Both the position numbers and the translations under genes were made by a program. A DNA stretch of 26,908 bases from Lachnospiraceae bacterium. Its GTDB lineage: Bacteria; Bacillota; Clostridia; Lachnospirales; Lachnospiraceae. Within the stretch, counting starts at the first letter, position 1, and each line of letters starts with the position of its first letter. The notes below the pieces were generated by a model, which was not told the origin of the DNA, did no database searches, and saw only the letters and a list, made by a program, of their open reading frames with translations. Location: the NCBI GenBank assembly GCA_900770345.1, contig CAAGKF010000163.1, positions 1 through 26,908 of the forward strand, read 5' to 3'. Positions 7,947 to 16,315 of this stretch are shown piece by piece.

Positions 7947-9020
7947 ATGGCAGATCGAAACGAAGCGGATGCATTATTTGCTACCAAAAGGAAAAAACAG
8001 CAGGAAGAGCAGGCAGAACAGGAACGAAGAGAAGAAATGAGCCGGAAAAAGGCTGAAATGGAAGCGGAGATCCGGCGTCTGGAGGAAGAGGCCAGACGGC
8101 AAAAAGAGCAGCAGGAAGAAGCCAGACGACAGGCTCAGGAGGAGGCCAGACGGGCAAACGAAGAAGCCAGGGAAGCGGAAGCCAGGGCCGCCAGAGCAGA
8201 GGAAATGGCAAAACAGGCCCAGTTAAAGCAGGAAGAGGTCCGCAGGGAGGAAGAAAGAAGGGCCAGGGAAAAGAAAGAAGAGGAAAAACGGGCCAGAGAA
8301 CGCGCAGCGCAGGAAAAAGCCCAGGCAAAACGGCAGGAAGCGCAAAAAGCGGAAAACAGAAAACGGGAAGCCAGTGAGAAAAAAACGGTAAAAGAAAGGA
8401 AAATAGCAGATATACAGCCGGGAAAGAAACTTCCGGTACTGCCGCTGGCAATTGGCGGTGCAGCCGCCGGTGTTGTTGTCATCGTCGTCATCTGTCTGGT
8501 CCTGTTTGCGGGAGGCAAAAAAGGCGGTGTATTTGAGAGCAACGGTACTTGTCTGGCGTCGGACCAGGTTTTAGGATACGATGTCTATTATCCCGATACT
8601 TTTGAAGAAAGAATTGGGGATGGCGGCGTGAAGCTGATCCATGGCAGTGTAGAGGAAGGAGATGGCTCTTTTGTTTCTATTTTTGGAGAGACAGTGGAAA
8701 ACATGGAAGCAGAAATCGGGAGCACGGATCCTTCCGAGATTTTACGCGTGTTTTTAGAAGGCTTCTATGGTGCGAGTGATGTAGCGATCTATGAGGCGAC
8801 GACAGATTCCGGGCAGACGGTTTATTGTACAGACTATTTTGCTCAAGATATAGTATATGCTATGGATTATACGGAAGAAGAAGAAGCTATGGGGAAAATT
8901 GCCATGATGATTCTTCCATTAGAAGATGAATACCTGTTTGCGATGTATGGAACCATGAAAGATTCTTATACGGAGCCACTGGAAGAGGCTGTAGCAGGCA
9001 TACTGTGCAGCATTTATTAA
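7947..9020 (+). CDS. Coiled-coil single-pass membrane protein of the type VII cluster
   Basis: The 357-residue product has three parts. Residues 10-155 are an almost uninterrupted charged helix rich in Glu, Arg, Lys, Gln and Ala, expected to form a long cytoplasmic coiled coil. Residues 163-189 are one membrane segment rich in Gly, Ala and Val. Residues 195-357 form an extracytoplasmic domain with an acidic character and no motif that I know. The topology (inside N-terminus, one membrane span, outside C-terminus) is that of EssB/YukC, the partner of EssC, but EssB has a pseudokinase-like cytoplasmic domain that is not evident here. The stop lies 12 bases before essC. I infer a structural role next to EssC. 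Repetitive codons of the coiled coil generate long false frames on the other strand. Confidence 0.8.
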   Translation: MADRNEADALFATKRKKQQEEQAEQERREEMSRKKAEMEAEIRRLEEEARRQKEQQEEARRQAQEEARRANEEAREAEARAARAEEMAKQAQLKQEEVRREEERRAREKKEEEKRARERAAQEKAQAKRQEAQKAENRKREASEKKTVKERKIADIQPGKKLPVLPLAIGGAAAGVVVIVVICLVLFAGGKKGGVFESNGTCLASDQVLGYDVYYPDTFEERIGDGGVKLIHGSVEEGDGSFVSIFGETVENMEAEIGSTDPSEILRVFLEGFYGASDVAIYEATTDSGQTVYCTDYFAQDIVYAMDYTEEEEAMGKIAMMILPLEDEYLFAMYGTMKDSYTEPLEEAVAGILCSIY

Positions 9021-9032
9021 AGGAGGATATCT

Positions 9033-12000
9033 ATGTCATTACTTATGACCGTTTTCTTTGAAAATGGCTTTTCGGAAACCTATTTCCCCAATATAGATAA
9101 CCGTAATTTTCCCATTGCCATACGTCCCTTTGTCAGCGGATTAAAAGAAGAACTGGTGTTGAATGTGCAGGTGTGGGACGGACACTGGACACTGGGAGGA
9201 TCCCCGCAATATTCCCTGATTTTAAAGGGAGATCCGGTGGAAAGCGCAGATTTGGAAGACGGAACCGTGATCGAGGGAATGGTAACTAAGACAGATCTGT
9301 ATTTTTCCGTTAAGATCGACCAGGTGCAGAAGGAAAATGTAAACTTTGGAAAATACATGCTGAAAGAAGGCAGTATTTTCAAGCTGGAGATCGGAAGTGA
9401 TGATCTCTGCAACATTGTATACAAAAACCGTTTTGTAACAGGAAGCCATGCAGAGATCACCTTTGAGTCAGGAGCAGCTTACATAGCAGATAAAAACAGT
9501 GTAAATGGTACGTTCTTAAACGGAAGGCTGGTAAAAGAGAAGACAAAACTTCATTACGGGGACATTATCTATATTGTAGGTCTTAAGATCGTGTATCTGA
9601 ATAATCTTCTGGCGATCAACAACCCGGATGGACAGTGCAAGATCCGGGAACTGAAGGCCGTGGAAATCCCTCACTTTGAAGATGAGTCCACAGAAGAGGC
9701 AGAAGTGGAAAATGTGTATTTCCTGCGCACCCCGCGAAAGATGCTGAATCTGGACAGAGAGACGATTTCCATTGAAAAATGCCCGAAAAAGCAGCAGCAG
9801 AAACGACAGCCTTTAATATTTACCATAGGTCCTTCTTTTACCATGGTGATCCCCATTGCTTTGGCAGCAGCCATGACCAGTGACGGTTTTGGCGCAGGAA
9901 GTATCTGCATGTCTTTGGGAGCAGCAGCGATCGGAGCTGTATGGGCAGTAGTCAATTCTGCCTATAATAAGAAAGAAGAAAAAGAATCAGAGTCAAACCG
10001 GGTCAGCAAATATCTGGAATACATGGTCCGGGTCGAAGAGAAGTTAAAGAATAAGTCGGAATATAACCATCTGGTTCTGGCAGAGCAGTACCCTTCTTCA
10101 GGGGAACTTCTGAAATTTACCACCTCCAATACCCGCAGACTATGGGAAAAAAGCAGCACCCATGAGGATTTTCTCTCCCTTCGCCTTGGAACGGGAGACA
10201 GACCTTCTCCCAATGAGATCGAAGGCGTAAAGGAAGAACTGGGCGGTGAACATGATCCTTTAAATGACCAGATGGAAGAACTGCAGGAGAAATTTAAAAT
10301 ACTGCATCAGGTGCCTGTGGCAGTTTCCCTTTATGACTACCGGCTGTTAGGCGTAGTAAGCGGAGATGAAGAAAAGAGAAATCAGCTGATGCGTCTTCTG
10401 GCTCTCCAGATCGCAGCGCTTCATCCATATACAGATGTGCGCATGTGTTATGTGTTTCCGGGAAGAGATCTTGAAACTATGGAATATGTCCGCTGGCTTC
10501 CCCACACGTTCACTCCGGACGGAAAGCTTCGTATGATCGTCTGTGATTCCAGAGCCATGGGCGATGTAATGTATTATTTATCCGATGTGATCCGGGAGCG
10601 GTTAGAAGCATCAGAAAACCAGAAAAACAGGGAAGAAACGGAGAAAGTCCTTCCTCATTATGTAGTCTTTGTCAGCGACATTTCCATGATAGAAGGGGAA
10701 CCCATTTCCAAGTACCTTTTAGATCCGCCAAAGAATGCGGGAATCAGTGTGGTCTTCAGTGCGGACGCCATTGATAAGCTGCCATCTCATTGCAATACCA
10801 TTGTACAGTGGGAAGAAGACTACAGCAGCTGTTACAGTACCTTATCCAAATTTGAAGAGCAGCCGGGGATTGCTTTTGACAGCGTAACTTTGTCTGAAAT
10901 GGACGTATTTTCCAGACAGCTTTCTAACTTTAAGGTACGGGAAAATGCTTCCAATGCAGCCATCCCGGATATGCTTACATTCCTTGATATGTACAAAACC
11001 TCCAAAGTGGAAGACCTTGACATGTACCATAAATGGCTGGAAAACCGCACCTATGAAAGCATGCGCTCCATGATCGGGCAGAAAGCAGGAGAACAGCCGG
11101 TGTATCTGGATATCCACGAAAAATATCATGGCCCTCATGGCCTGGTGGCAGGTACCACAGGAAGCGGAAAATCAGAGACCCTGCAGACCTATATTTTGAG
11201 CCTTGTGTTAAATTATCATCCCCATGAGGTGGCATTTATCCTGATCGACTACAAAGGCGGCGGTATGGCACAGAGCTTTATCGGCCTTCCCCATCTGGCC
11301 GGTGTGATCACCAACCTTGGCGGAAACCAGACTACAAGGGCATTGCTCTCTATTAATGCGGAGATCAAGAGGCGGCAGCGCATTTTCAATGAATATAAGA
11401 TCAAACACATTGACGCGTATATTGAGCTGTACCGGAATGGGGAAGCGGAAGAACCAATGCCTCATTTGCTGATTATTGCCGACGAGTTTGCGGAGCTTAA
11501 GAAAGAACAGCCGGAATTCGTCCGGGCGCTGGTATCCGCGGCACGTGTGGGACGTTCCTTAGGCATCAATCTGATCCTTGCAACCCAGAAGCCAAGCGGC
11601 GTAGTGGATGATGAGATCTGGAGCAATACAAGATTCCGAGTATGTCTTCGTGTGGCAGACAAACAGGATTCCAATGAAATGTTAAAGCGCACGGATGCGG
11701 CCTACATCACAGGAACAGGACGGGGATTCCTTCAGGTGGGAAATGATGAGATCTTTGATGAATTCCAGTCCGGCTGGTCAGGAGCGCCTTATACACCGGA
11801 AATCCCATTCAGTGGTGACAGCAAGGCAAAAGCAGTTATCATCGGACTGACAGGTAAGCCGGAAGCAGTAAAGAAGAAAAAGAAGAAAAAAGGGGACAAT
11901 GTGAAGAAATTCACCCAGTTGGACGCCATGGTGCAGTACGCGGCGAAGCTGGCAGAGGAAAATCACATAAAGCCTCTTCGCCAGATCTGGCTTGCGCCCC

Positions 12001-13622
12001 TTCCAGGTATCCTTTATCTGGACGATCTGGAGCTTTCCTGGAATGAAAAGCAGATGCAGATCCCCATTGGCCTTGCAGATGACCCGCAAAACCAGAGACA
12101 GTTCCCTGTCTATCTTGATTTTATAAAAGATGGCCATTTACTGGTCTGCGGTTCTGCCGGTTCAGGAAAGACCACACTGGTGCAGACCATTCTTTACGGC
12201 GCGGCTCTTCATTATACAGCAAAGCAGATCAATTTTTACATTGCGGACTTTTCCAGCCGTACTATGACCGCGTTTGCCGGACTTCCCCATACAGGCTGTA
12301 TCTGTATGGAGGGGGATGATGAGAAGATCCAGATGATGATGAGTTTTGCAGAGGAAGAACTGGACCGGAGAAAGAAGCTGTTTTCCCAGAGGGGAATGGG
12401 TTCCTACCGGGATTACCGGGAAAGCTACGAGGATGTACCGGCAGTTTTACTGGTCATTGACAATTATCCGGCCTTTTCTGACAGTTATGAGCAGTATGAG
12501 AGTACCTTGATCCAGCTTTCAAGAGAAGGCGCAAGTTATGGTATTTATCTGATTCTGACCTGCAATAATTCCGGCGATATCCGAAGCCGTATCCTTCAGA
12601 ACATCACGAAAGGGATCGGGCTTCAGCTGGCAGACCGGTTTGAATATGACAGCGTGATCGGAATGCGCTCTGAGATCCTTCCGGACGACAGGACTACAGG
12701 CAGAGGTCTGATCAAAGAAGGTGTTCCGCTGGAATTTCAGGCAGCCCTTCCTGTCAAAGCATCCCAGGGTGAAAGTATGATGCTTGCTGTCCGTGAGAAG
12801 TTAAAACCGTTGACACAGCAGGGCACATCCGGGGCAAAAAAACTGGGAACAGACCTTGAGATCATCGATGGCCGGGAATTTCTTGAAAAAGAAGAGTTTA
12901 AGAAACTAGAGGATCCTGTTTTTGTTATGGGCGAAGAAGATGGACGGATGCAGACCTGTGATCTGGATCACACCCTGTGTTTTACCATAGGTGGCTCGGG
13001 AAAAACAGGAAAGACCAATTTCTTAAAATATACCGCCTTACAGATGAAGAAAAAGGGAGCAGATGTCTATGTGTTTGACGGCTGTTTAAGAGAACTGGAA
13101 GAGTTTTCCAGAAAGAATGATCTGGACGGCTACATGGCAGACAAAGAGGAACTTTACCATTTTATGGAAAATATTCTGCTGCCGCAGCTTGCAGAGCGAA
13201 ACGAGCTGGTATATGAGGCAAGACAGGCAGGAACTTCCGTGCAGGCAGCCTTAAACGCTCATAAACGCACGATCCTTCTGATCAACAGTGCATCAGAGTT
13301 TATGGAAGCCGTATACAGTGAAGATTTTGACGTAAGTGAGGTTTTGGAGACTGTATTTGAAAAGGGAATGGAGCATAAACTGCATTTCTTTATGGCACTG
13401 TCGCCAAGAGAATATGAGGAACTGTCCGGCTATCGGGCCATCCGGCAGTTTGCCGGGTGGAAGCAGGGAATCCACCTTGGAGGAGCTTTTGATGAGCAGG
13501 GCATTTTCGAATTAGAAGTAACACCTTCTGAACGGAGCAGGGTTTATCCACCGGGAGCAGCCCTTGCAGAGCAGGAAGGAAGGGCAGAGCTTTTTATGAC
13601 ACCTTTTATAAAGGAGGAGTAA
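9033..13622 (+). CDS. essC: Type VII secretion system FtsK/SpoIIIE-type ATPase EssC
   Basis: This 1529-residue membrane ATPase drives export of WXG100 proteins. Residues 1-95 look like a divergent first forkhead-associated domain. A clearer one is at about 105-195, with GSHAEI and NSVNGTFLNG. Two membrane segments lie at about 261-281 and 288-310. ATPase domain 1 has an intact Walker A (GTTGSGKS, 707-714) and Walker B (LLIIADE, 812-818). Domain 2 has Walker A GSAGSGKT (1040-1047) but its Walker B ends in Asp-Asn (1143-1144), lacking the catalytic Glu. Domain 3 has a P-loop (1321-1328) but a degenerate Walker B (ILLIN). One active and two degenerate ATPase domains fit EssC. A Lys-rich linker at 947-958 joins domains 1 and 2. 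AGGAGG precedes ATG 9033. Length is normal for the family. Confidence 0.96.
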   Translation: MSLLMTVFFENGFSETYFPNIDNRNFPIAIRPFVSGLKEELVLNVQVWDGHWTLGGSPQYSLILKGDPVESADLEDGTVIEGMVTKTDLYFSVKIDQVQKENVNFGKYMLKEGSIFKLEIGSDDLCNIVYKNRFVTGSHAEITFESGAAYIADKNSVNGTFLNGRLVKEKTKLHYGDIIYIVGLKIVYLNNLLAINNPDGQCKIRELKAVEIPHFEDESTEEAEVENVYFLRTPRKMLNLDRETISIEKCPKKQQQKRQPLIFTIGPSFTMVIPIALAAAMTSDGFGAGSICMSLGAAAIGAVWAVVNSAYNKKEEKESESNRVSKYLEYMVRVEEKLKNKSEYNHLVLAEQYPSSGELLKFTTSNTRRLWEKSSTHEDFLSLRLGTGDRPSPNEIEGVKEELGGEHDPLNDQMEELQEKFKILHQVPVAVSLYDYRLLGVVSGDEEKRNQLMRLLALQIAALHPYTDVRMCYVFPGRDLETMEYVRWLPHTFTPDGKLRMIVCDSRAMGDVMYYLSDVIRERLEASENQKNREETEKVLPHYVVFVSDISMIEGEPISKYLLDPPKNAGISVVFSADAIDKLPSHCNTIVQWEEDYSSCYSTLSKFEEQPGIAFDSVTLSEMDVFSRQLSNFKVRENASNAAIPDMLTFLDMYKTSKVEDLDMYHKWLENRTYESMRSMIGQKAGEQPVYLDIHEKYHGPHGLVAGTTGSGKSETLQTYILSLVLNYHPHEVAFILIDYKGGGMAQSFIGLPHLAGVITNLGGNQTTRALLSINAEIKRRQRIFNEYKIKHIDAYIELYRNGEAEEPMPHLLIIADEFAELKKEQPEFVRALVSAARVGRSLGINLILATQKPSGVVDDEIWSNTRFRVCLRVADKQDSNEMLKRTDAAYITGTGRGFLQVGNDEIFDEFQSGWSGAPYTPEIPFSGDSKAKAVIIGLTGKPEAVKKKKKKKGDNVKKFTQLDAMVQYAAKLAEENHIKPLRQIWLAPLPGILYLDDLELSWNEKQMQIPIGLADDPQNQRQFPVYLDFIKDGHLLVCGSAGSGKTTLVQTILYGAALHYTAKQINFYIADFSSRTMTAFAGLPHTGCICMEGDDEKIQMMMSFAEEELDRRKKLFSQRGMGSYRDYRESYEDVPAVLLVIDNYPAFSDSYEQYESTLIQLSREGASYGIYLILTCNNSGDIRSRILQNITKGIGLQLADRFEYDSVIGMRSEILPDDRTTGRGLIKEGVPLEFQAALPVKASQGESMMLAVREKLKPLTQQGTSGAKKLGTDLEIIDGREFLEKEEFKKLEDPVFVMGEEDGRMQTCDLDHTLCFTIGGSGKTGKTNFLKYTALQMKKKGADVYVFDGCLRELEEFSRKNDLDGYMADKEELYHFMENILLPQLAERNELVYEARQAGTSVQAALNAHKRTILLINSASEFMEAVYSEDFDVSEVLETVFEKGMEHKLHFFMALSPREYEELSGYRAIRQFAGWKQGIHLGGAFDEQGIFELEVTPSERSRVYPPGAALAEQEGRAELFMTPFIKEE

Positions 13623-13628
13623 GGTAAG

Positions 13629-14261
13629 ATGACAAAGCAGAGAACAAAAAGGATACTGGCAGGCGTATTGGCAATGATACTGGCGGTGGCCGCGCCCTGT
13701 ACCGCTTACGCGGGGTACTGGCAGTATGACGGCATCGGCTGGTGGTACGAGAGAGATGACGGCAGCAATCCGGCTGGTCAGTGGGAGCAGATTGACGGTA
13801 TCTGGTACTATTTCTACAGAAACGGCTACATGGCGGCGGATACCCAGACGCCGGACGGCAGTTATGTAGATGAAAGCGGGGCATGGATACCGGGCTACGG
13901 CACTTCCAGATTAACCGCCCAGGAGGTGGCGAATATACTTTACAGTACCAATGAGCCCGTGGGATCCTATGGAATCATCTCCATGGAGATCGGACAGTTC
14001 AGCGACGACGGAACCATATACGCGCGGTTCACCGCGGAAGACGGCGAACTTCTGTGGTATGGAGGCTATGCCGGAGAAAGAGGCTATGGGGAGGATGGCA
14101 TTACGATTCGGTTTGAACTCTACGGAGACGAGAGTTCCGTCGTGGAAGTAACCTGGTATGGCAGAGAGGCAACGGATTTTCCGGAAGTGTCAGGAACCGG
14201 CGTTTGCACTTCTGAGATCCTGTGCGGCTATGCCTATGAATCCATGCTGTATGGAAATTGA
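13629..14261 (+). CDS. Secreted cell-wall-binding-repeat protein
   Basis: The product has 210 residues with a signal peptide cleaved after A-Y-A near residue 28. Residues 31-86 hold tandem aromatic-rich repeats of the choline-binding/cell-wall-binding type: GWWYERDDG, then QWEQIDGIWYYF, then NGYMAADTQTPDG and SGAW. The rest (about 95-210) is a strand-rich domain, unrecognised, with two Cys near the end that could form a disulphide. The ribosome site AAGGAGGAG overlaps the essC stop, so it is tightly coupled to essC. It is placed between essC and the YukD gene, where known systems have other genes. A role in attaching the apparatus to the wall, or as an exported product, is inference. Its codons are richer in GC than those of essC. 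Confidence 0.8.
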   Translation: MTKQRTKRILAGVLAMILAVAAPCTAYAGYWQYDGIGWWYERDDGSNPAGQWEQIDGIWYYFYRNGYMAADTQTPDGSYVDESGAWIPGYGTSRLTAQEVANILYSTNEPVGSYGIISMEIGQFSDDGTIYARFTAEDGELLWYGGYAGERGYGEDGITIRFELYGDESSVVEVTWYGREATDFPEVSGTGVCTSEILCGYAYESMLYGN

Positions 14262-14325
14262 CGGGAAGGCCGCAGGCGATGAACCGGCGATGAGTATACA
14301 CGCTGGCTGAATAAGGAGGAGGAAT

Positions 14326-14580
14326 ATGAGTAAGATCCATTTGGAGATCGAGATACCGGGAAATGCCAAAACCTATGAGTTTATGTTGGATGACCGTATG
14401 AAGATCGGCACAGCAAAGCAGCAGATCATGAAGCAGATTGCAGAGTTGGAAGGCCATGACCTGTTTGCAGGGCTGGACAACATTGTTTTTGGTTCTGTGG
14501 AGCTGGAAGGCCTGATCCAGGATCATGAAACATTCAGGGAAGTTGGAATTAAAAACGGCAGCCGGGTGGTTATGGTGTAA
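14326..14580 (+). CDS. esaB: YukD/EsaB-type ubiquitin-like protein
   Basis: This encodes an 84-residue protein with the ubiquitin-like beta-grasp pattern of the type VII accessory protein called YukD or EsaB. It has strand 1 (KIHLEIEIPG), strand 2 (KTYEFMLDDRM), a central helix (GTAKQQIMKQIAEL), and the C-terminal strand GSRVVMV. Family members are about 80 residues, cytoplasmic, and needed for secretion or its regulation. The start is ATG 14326, preceded by AAGGAGGAGG. It follows the cell-wall-binding protein after 64 bases and precedes a structured 133-base gap and the WXG100 genes. Confidence 0.88.
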   Translation: MSKIHLEIEIPGNAKTYEFMLDDRMKIGTAKQQIMKQIAELEGHDLFAGLDNIVFGSVELEGLIQDHETFREVGIKNGSRVVMV

Positions 14581-14713
14581 TGTCGGCAGATATTATACCG
14601 CGCCGGTTCGGTGTCACGCGAAGCGGGACAGATTACCCAGCCGAACCGTGCGCATCCCCCGGAGGGCACCATGTCTGAAGGACATGGTCTGATGAAAGAG
14701 ACAGGAGGGGAGT
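14581..14713 (+). promoter_or_regulatory. Structured intergenic RNA element before the WXG100 genes
   Basis: The gap can fold into two stems. The first pairs GCGC-CGGTTCGG (14600-14611) with CCGAACCG-T-GCGC (14641-14653), enclosing an inner hairpin TGTC-A-CGC / GCG-G-GACA around a GAA loop. The second is a perfect 8-bp hairpin, ACCATGTC (14668-14675) and GACATGGT (14681-14688), with loop TGAAG. Neither has a T tract, so they are not ordinary terminators. They may stabilise or process the downstream mRNA for abundant WXG100 proteins, or form a regulatory RNA. I do not recognise a known riboswitch class. Confidence 0.5.
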
Positions 14714-15022
14714 ATGGCAGGAAATAAAATAGAAATAGATCCGCAGACACTGCGTTCTACTGCAAAAAAAGTGGAAAATTCGGCTGCTGATGTGAGAAAA
14801 GAGCTGAAACGCTTTCAGGCTGTGATCGAGGGACTTGGAAGCACCTGGAGCAGTGAGGTAAAGGATCGTTTTCTGCAAAACTACCAGAAGGACCGGGCGG
14901 CTCTTACCGAAATGGCAGACCAGTATGCAGAGACGGCAGAAGGTCTGCTCTGGATCGCAGATGAGTTAGAGCAGGCGGAAGAAGAGATCAGCAGTCAGAT
15001 TCAGGCGGCTGCAAAAGGATAA
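14714..15022 (+). CDS. WXG100 family protein 1 (W-S-S variant)
   Basis: This 102-residue protein has the two-helix hairpin of WXG100 (EsxA-like) proteins. The turn reads T-W-S-S-E at residues 44-48, so the usual Gly of W-x-G is Ser. Flanking helices are amphipathic. WXG100 proteins are small helical dimers exported by EssC, serving as substrates or as secretion partners for larger effectors. The ribosome site GGAGGGG lies six bases before ATG 14714. It is the first of five tandem genes. Confidence 0.88.
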   Translation: MAGNKIEIDPQTLRSTAKKVENSAADVRKELKRFQAVIEGLGSTWSSEVKDRFLQNYQKDRAALTEMADQYAETAEGLLWIADELEQAEEEISSQIQAAAKG

Positions 15023-15042
15023 AAGTTTACAGGAGGTGGCAT

Positions 15043-15363
15043 ATGGCAGGAGATGGGACCAACCGGATCAACACAGAAGAGCTGCTGCGGGCGGCACAGG
15101 AGATCACTTCCATAAAAAAGTCCATTGCAGCAAATACAGACGCGACTTATGCGGTTTTCCGCAAACTGCAGGATTCTTATGCAGGAGAAAGTGCTGATGA
15201 TATCTATGCAGTGGCGGGACAGTTAAAGAAAAGTTCCGGCGCGATCATTGCCATGTTTGAAAATTATGAAAAGGTTCTTAAGGAACTGGCCGGTGTATAT
15301 GAGGATACAGAAAAAACAGTGAACCGGAATGCAGGAAAGCTTAAGTTTGGAGGAATGCGATAA
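15043..15363 (+). CDS. WXG100-like protein 2 (Y-A-G variant)
   Basis: This encodes a 106-residue helical protein of WXG100 size. The turn motif is S-Y-A-G-E at about residues 45-49, with Tyr in place of Trp. The family is otherwise apparent: N-terminal helix, turn, and a longer C-terminal helix ending in NRNAGKLKFGG. A similar tail, SSAGKLKINLK, is found in protein 5, so these two are close in type. AGGAGGTGG precedes ATG 15043. Its stop TAA at 15361-15363 shares one base with the next ATG, indicating coupled translation. Confidence 0.8.
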   Translation: MAGDGTNRINTEELLRAAQEITSIKKSIAANTDATYAVFRKLQDSYAGESADDIYAVAGQLKKSSGAIIAMFENYEKVLKELAGVYEDTEKTVNRNAGKLKFGGMR

Positions 15364-15659
15364 TGGCAGCAATCAATTTTGATTCCAAGGCGGTGAAAAA
15401 ACAGGCAAAGCTGTTAGAAGAGGCAGCAGACCAGATCCAGAACCAGACGGTAAAAGTGATGAACGCTGCCAATGAGGCTATGGCTGCATCCTGGTCCGGG
15501 AAAGCCGGTGGGATATTTGTGAAATTTATGCAGGAGCAGAGTAAAGCCCTGTCTTCTGAGGCAGCTTCATTAAAGGAGATCGCTGCCTTTTTGCGGGATG
15601 CCTGCACTTCCATGGAAAAAGCAGAAGCACAGGTAAAGACAGTGGTAAGCAAGAGATAG
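15363..15659 (+). CDS. WXG100 family protein 3
   Basis: The 98-residue product has the canonical W-S-G turn (ASWSGKAG, Trp about residue 44) between two helices. The ATG overlaps the stop of the previous gene by one base. This coupling suggests that proteins 2 and 3 are made in equal amounts and may form a heterodimer, as in EsxA/EsxB or CFP-10/ESAT-6 pairs. Confidence 0.9.
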   Translation: MAAINFDSKAVKKQAKLLEEAADQIQNQTVKVMNAANEAMAASWSGKAGGIFVKFMQEQSKALSSEAASLKEIAAFLRDACTSMEKAEAQVKTVVSKR

Positions 15660-15671
15660 GAGGGAGAGAAA

Positions 15672-15974
15672 ATGGCATCACAGCAGGTAAATGCAGCAAA
15701 ATTAAAATCCACAGGAACGAATCTGACCAATCTGGCATCAAAAATGAAAAGCGAGATGAATAAGTTAGATGAAAATATCCAGAAAGTGTCCTCTGTATGG
15801 AGCGGGGAAGCAAGTGCTTCCTATCTGAAACGCTATCAGGCAGATAAAGCCAATCTGGCGCAGCTGACCCAGATCTTGCAGCAGATGGGAGCGGCGTTAG
15901 GAGAGTTTTCCGACAGCTATACCAAGGCGGACAATAAGGCCATGGATCTGGTACACAAATATCTTGGAAAATAA
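15672..15974 (+). CDS. WXG100 family protein 4
   Basis: This encodes a 100-residue WXG100 protein with a canonical W-S-G turn (VWSGEAS, Trp about residue 43) and two amphipathic helices, the most typical of the five. AGGAGGGAG precedes ATG 15672. It lies 12 bases after the previous gene. It would be the best candidate for the generic EsxA-type homodimer of this system. Confidence 0.92.
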   Translation: MASQQVNAAKLKSTGTNLTNLASKMKSEMNKLDENIQKVSSVWSGEASASYLKRYQADKANLAQLTQILQQMGAALGEFSDSYTKADNKAMDLVHKYLGK

Positions 15975-15989
15975 CAGGGAGGTGAAAAA

Positions 15990-16304
15990 ATGGCAGATGC
16001 AAACATTAAAGTGGATCCCAAACAGTTAAAAAACTATTCCAACAATATTAAAACAGGCTATAAAAACATGTACAGTTATCTTTCTGAAAGCAAAACAGCG
16101 GTGAAAAACTTAAAATCCACCTGGACCGGCAGTGGCTCCGCTGAGTTTTACAGCCGTTTTGACGCCATTATCGGAAAATGCGAAGAGGTATTGAATGTAG
16201 TCAATACTTATGCGCTGACTCTTTCAGAAGCAGCCGATGTATACAGCGCCAATGAGCAGAAAATCTCCAGCTCTGCAGGTAAACTGAAGATCAATCTGAA
16301 ATAG
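15990..16304 (+). CDS. WXG100 family protein 5
   Basis: The 104-residue product has a canonical W-T-G turn (STWTGSGS, Trp about residue 45). The C-terminal helix ends with SSAGKLKINLK, similar to the tail of protein 2. AGGGAGGTG precedes ATG 15990. One Cys (in GKCEEV) is unusual among the WXG100 proteins here. Confidence 0.9.
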   Translation: MADANIKVDPKQLKNYSNNIKTGYKNMYSYLSESKTAVKNLKSTWTGSGSAEFYSRFDAIIGKCEEVLNVVNTYALTLSEAADVYSANEQKISSSAGKLKINLK

Positions 16305-16315
16305 GGGGTTTTTTT

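Noticed and set aside
7981..8451. Minus-strand frames rich in Leu and Pro opposite the coiled coil
   Set aside because: They are the complement of repeated Glu/Arg/Lys codons and have no start signals.
14581..14713. Assignment of the structured gap to a known riboswitch such as a cyclic-di-GMP class
   Set aside because: The conserved core bases of the classes I can recall are not present in order, so I leave it unassigned.
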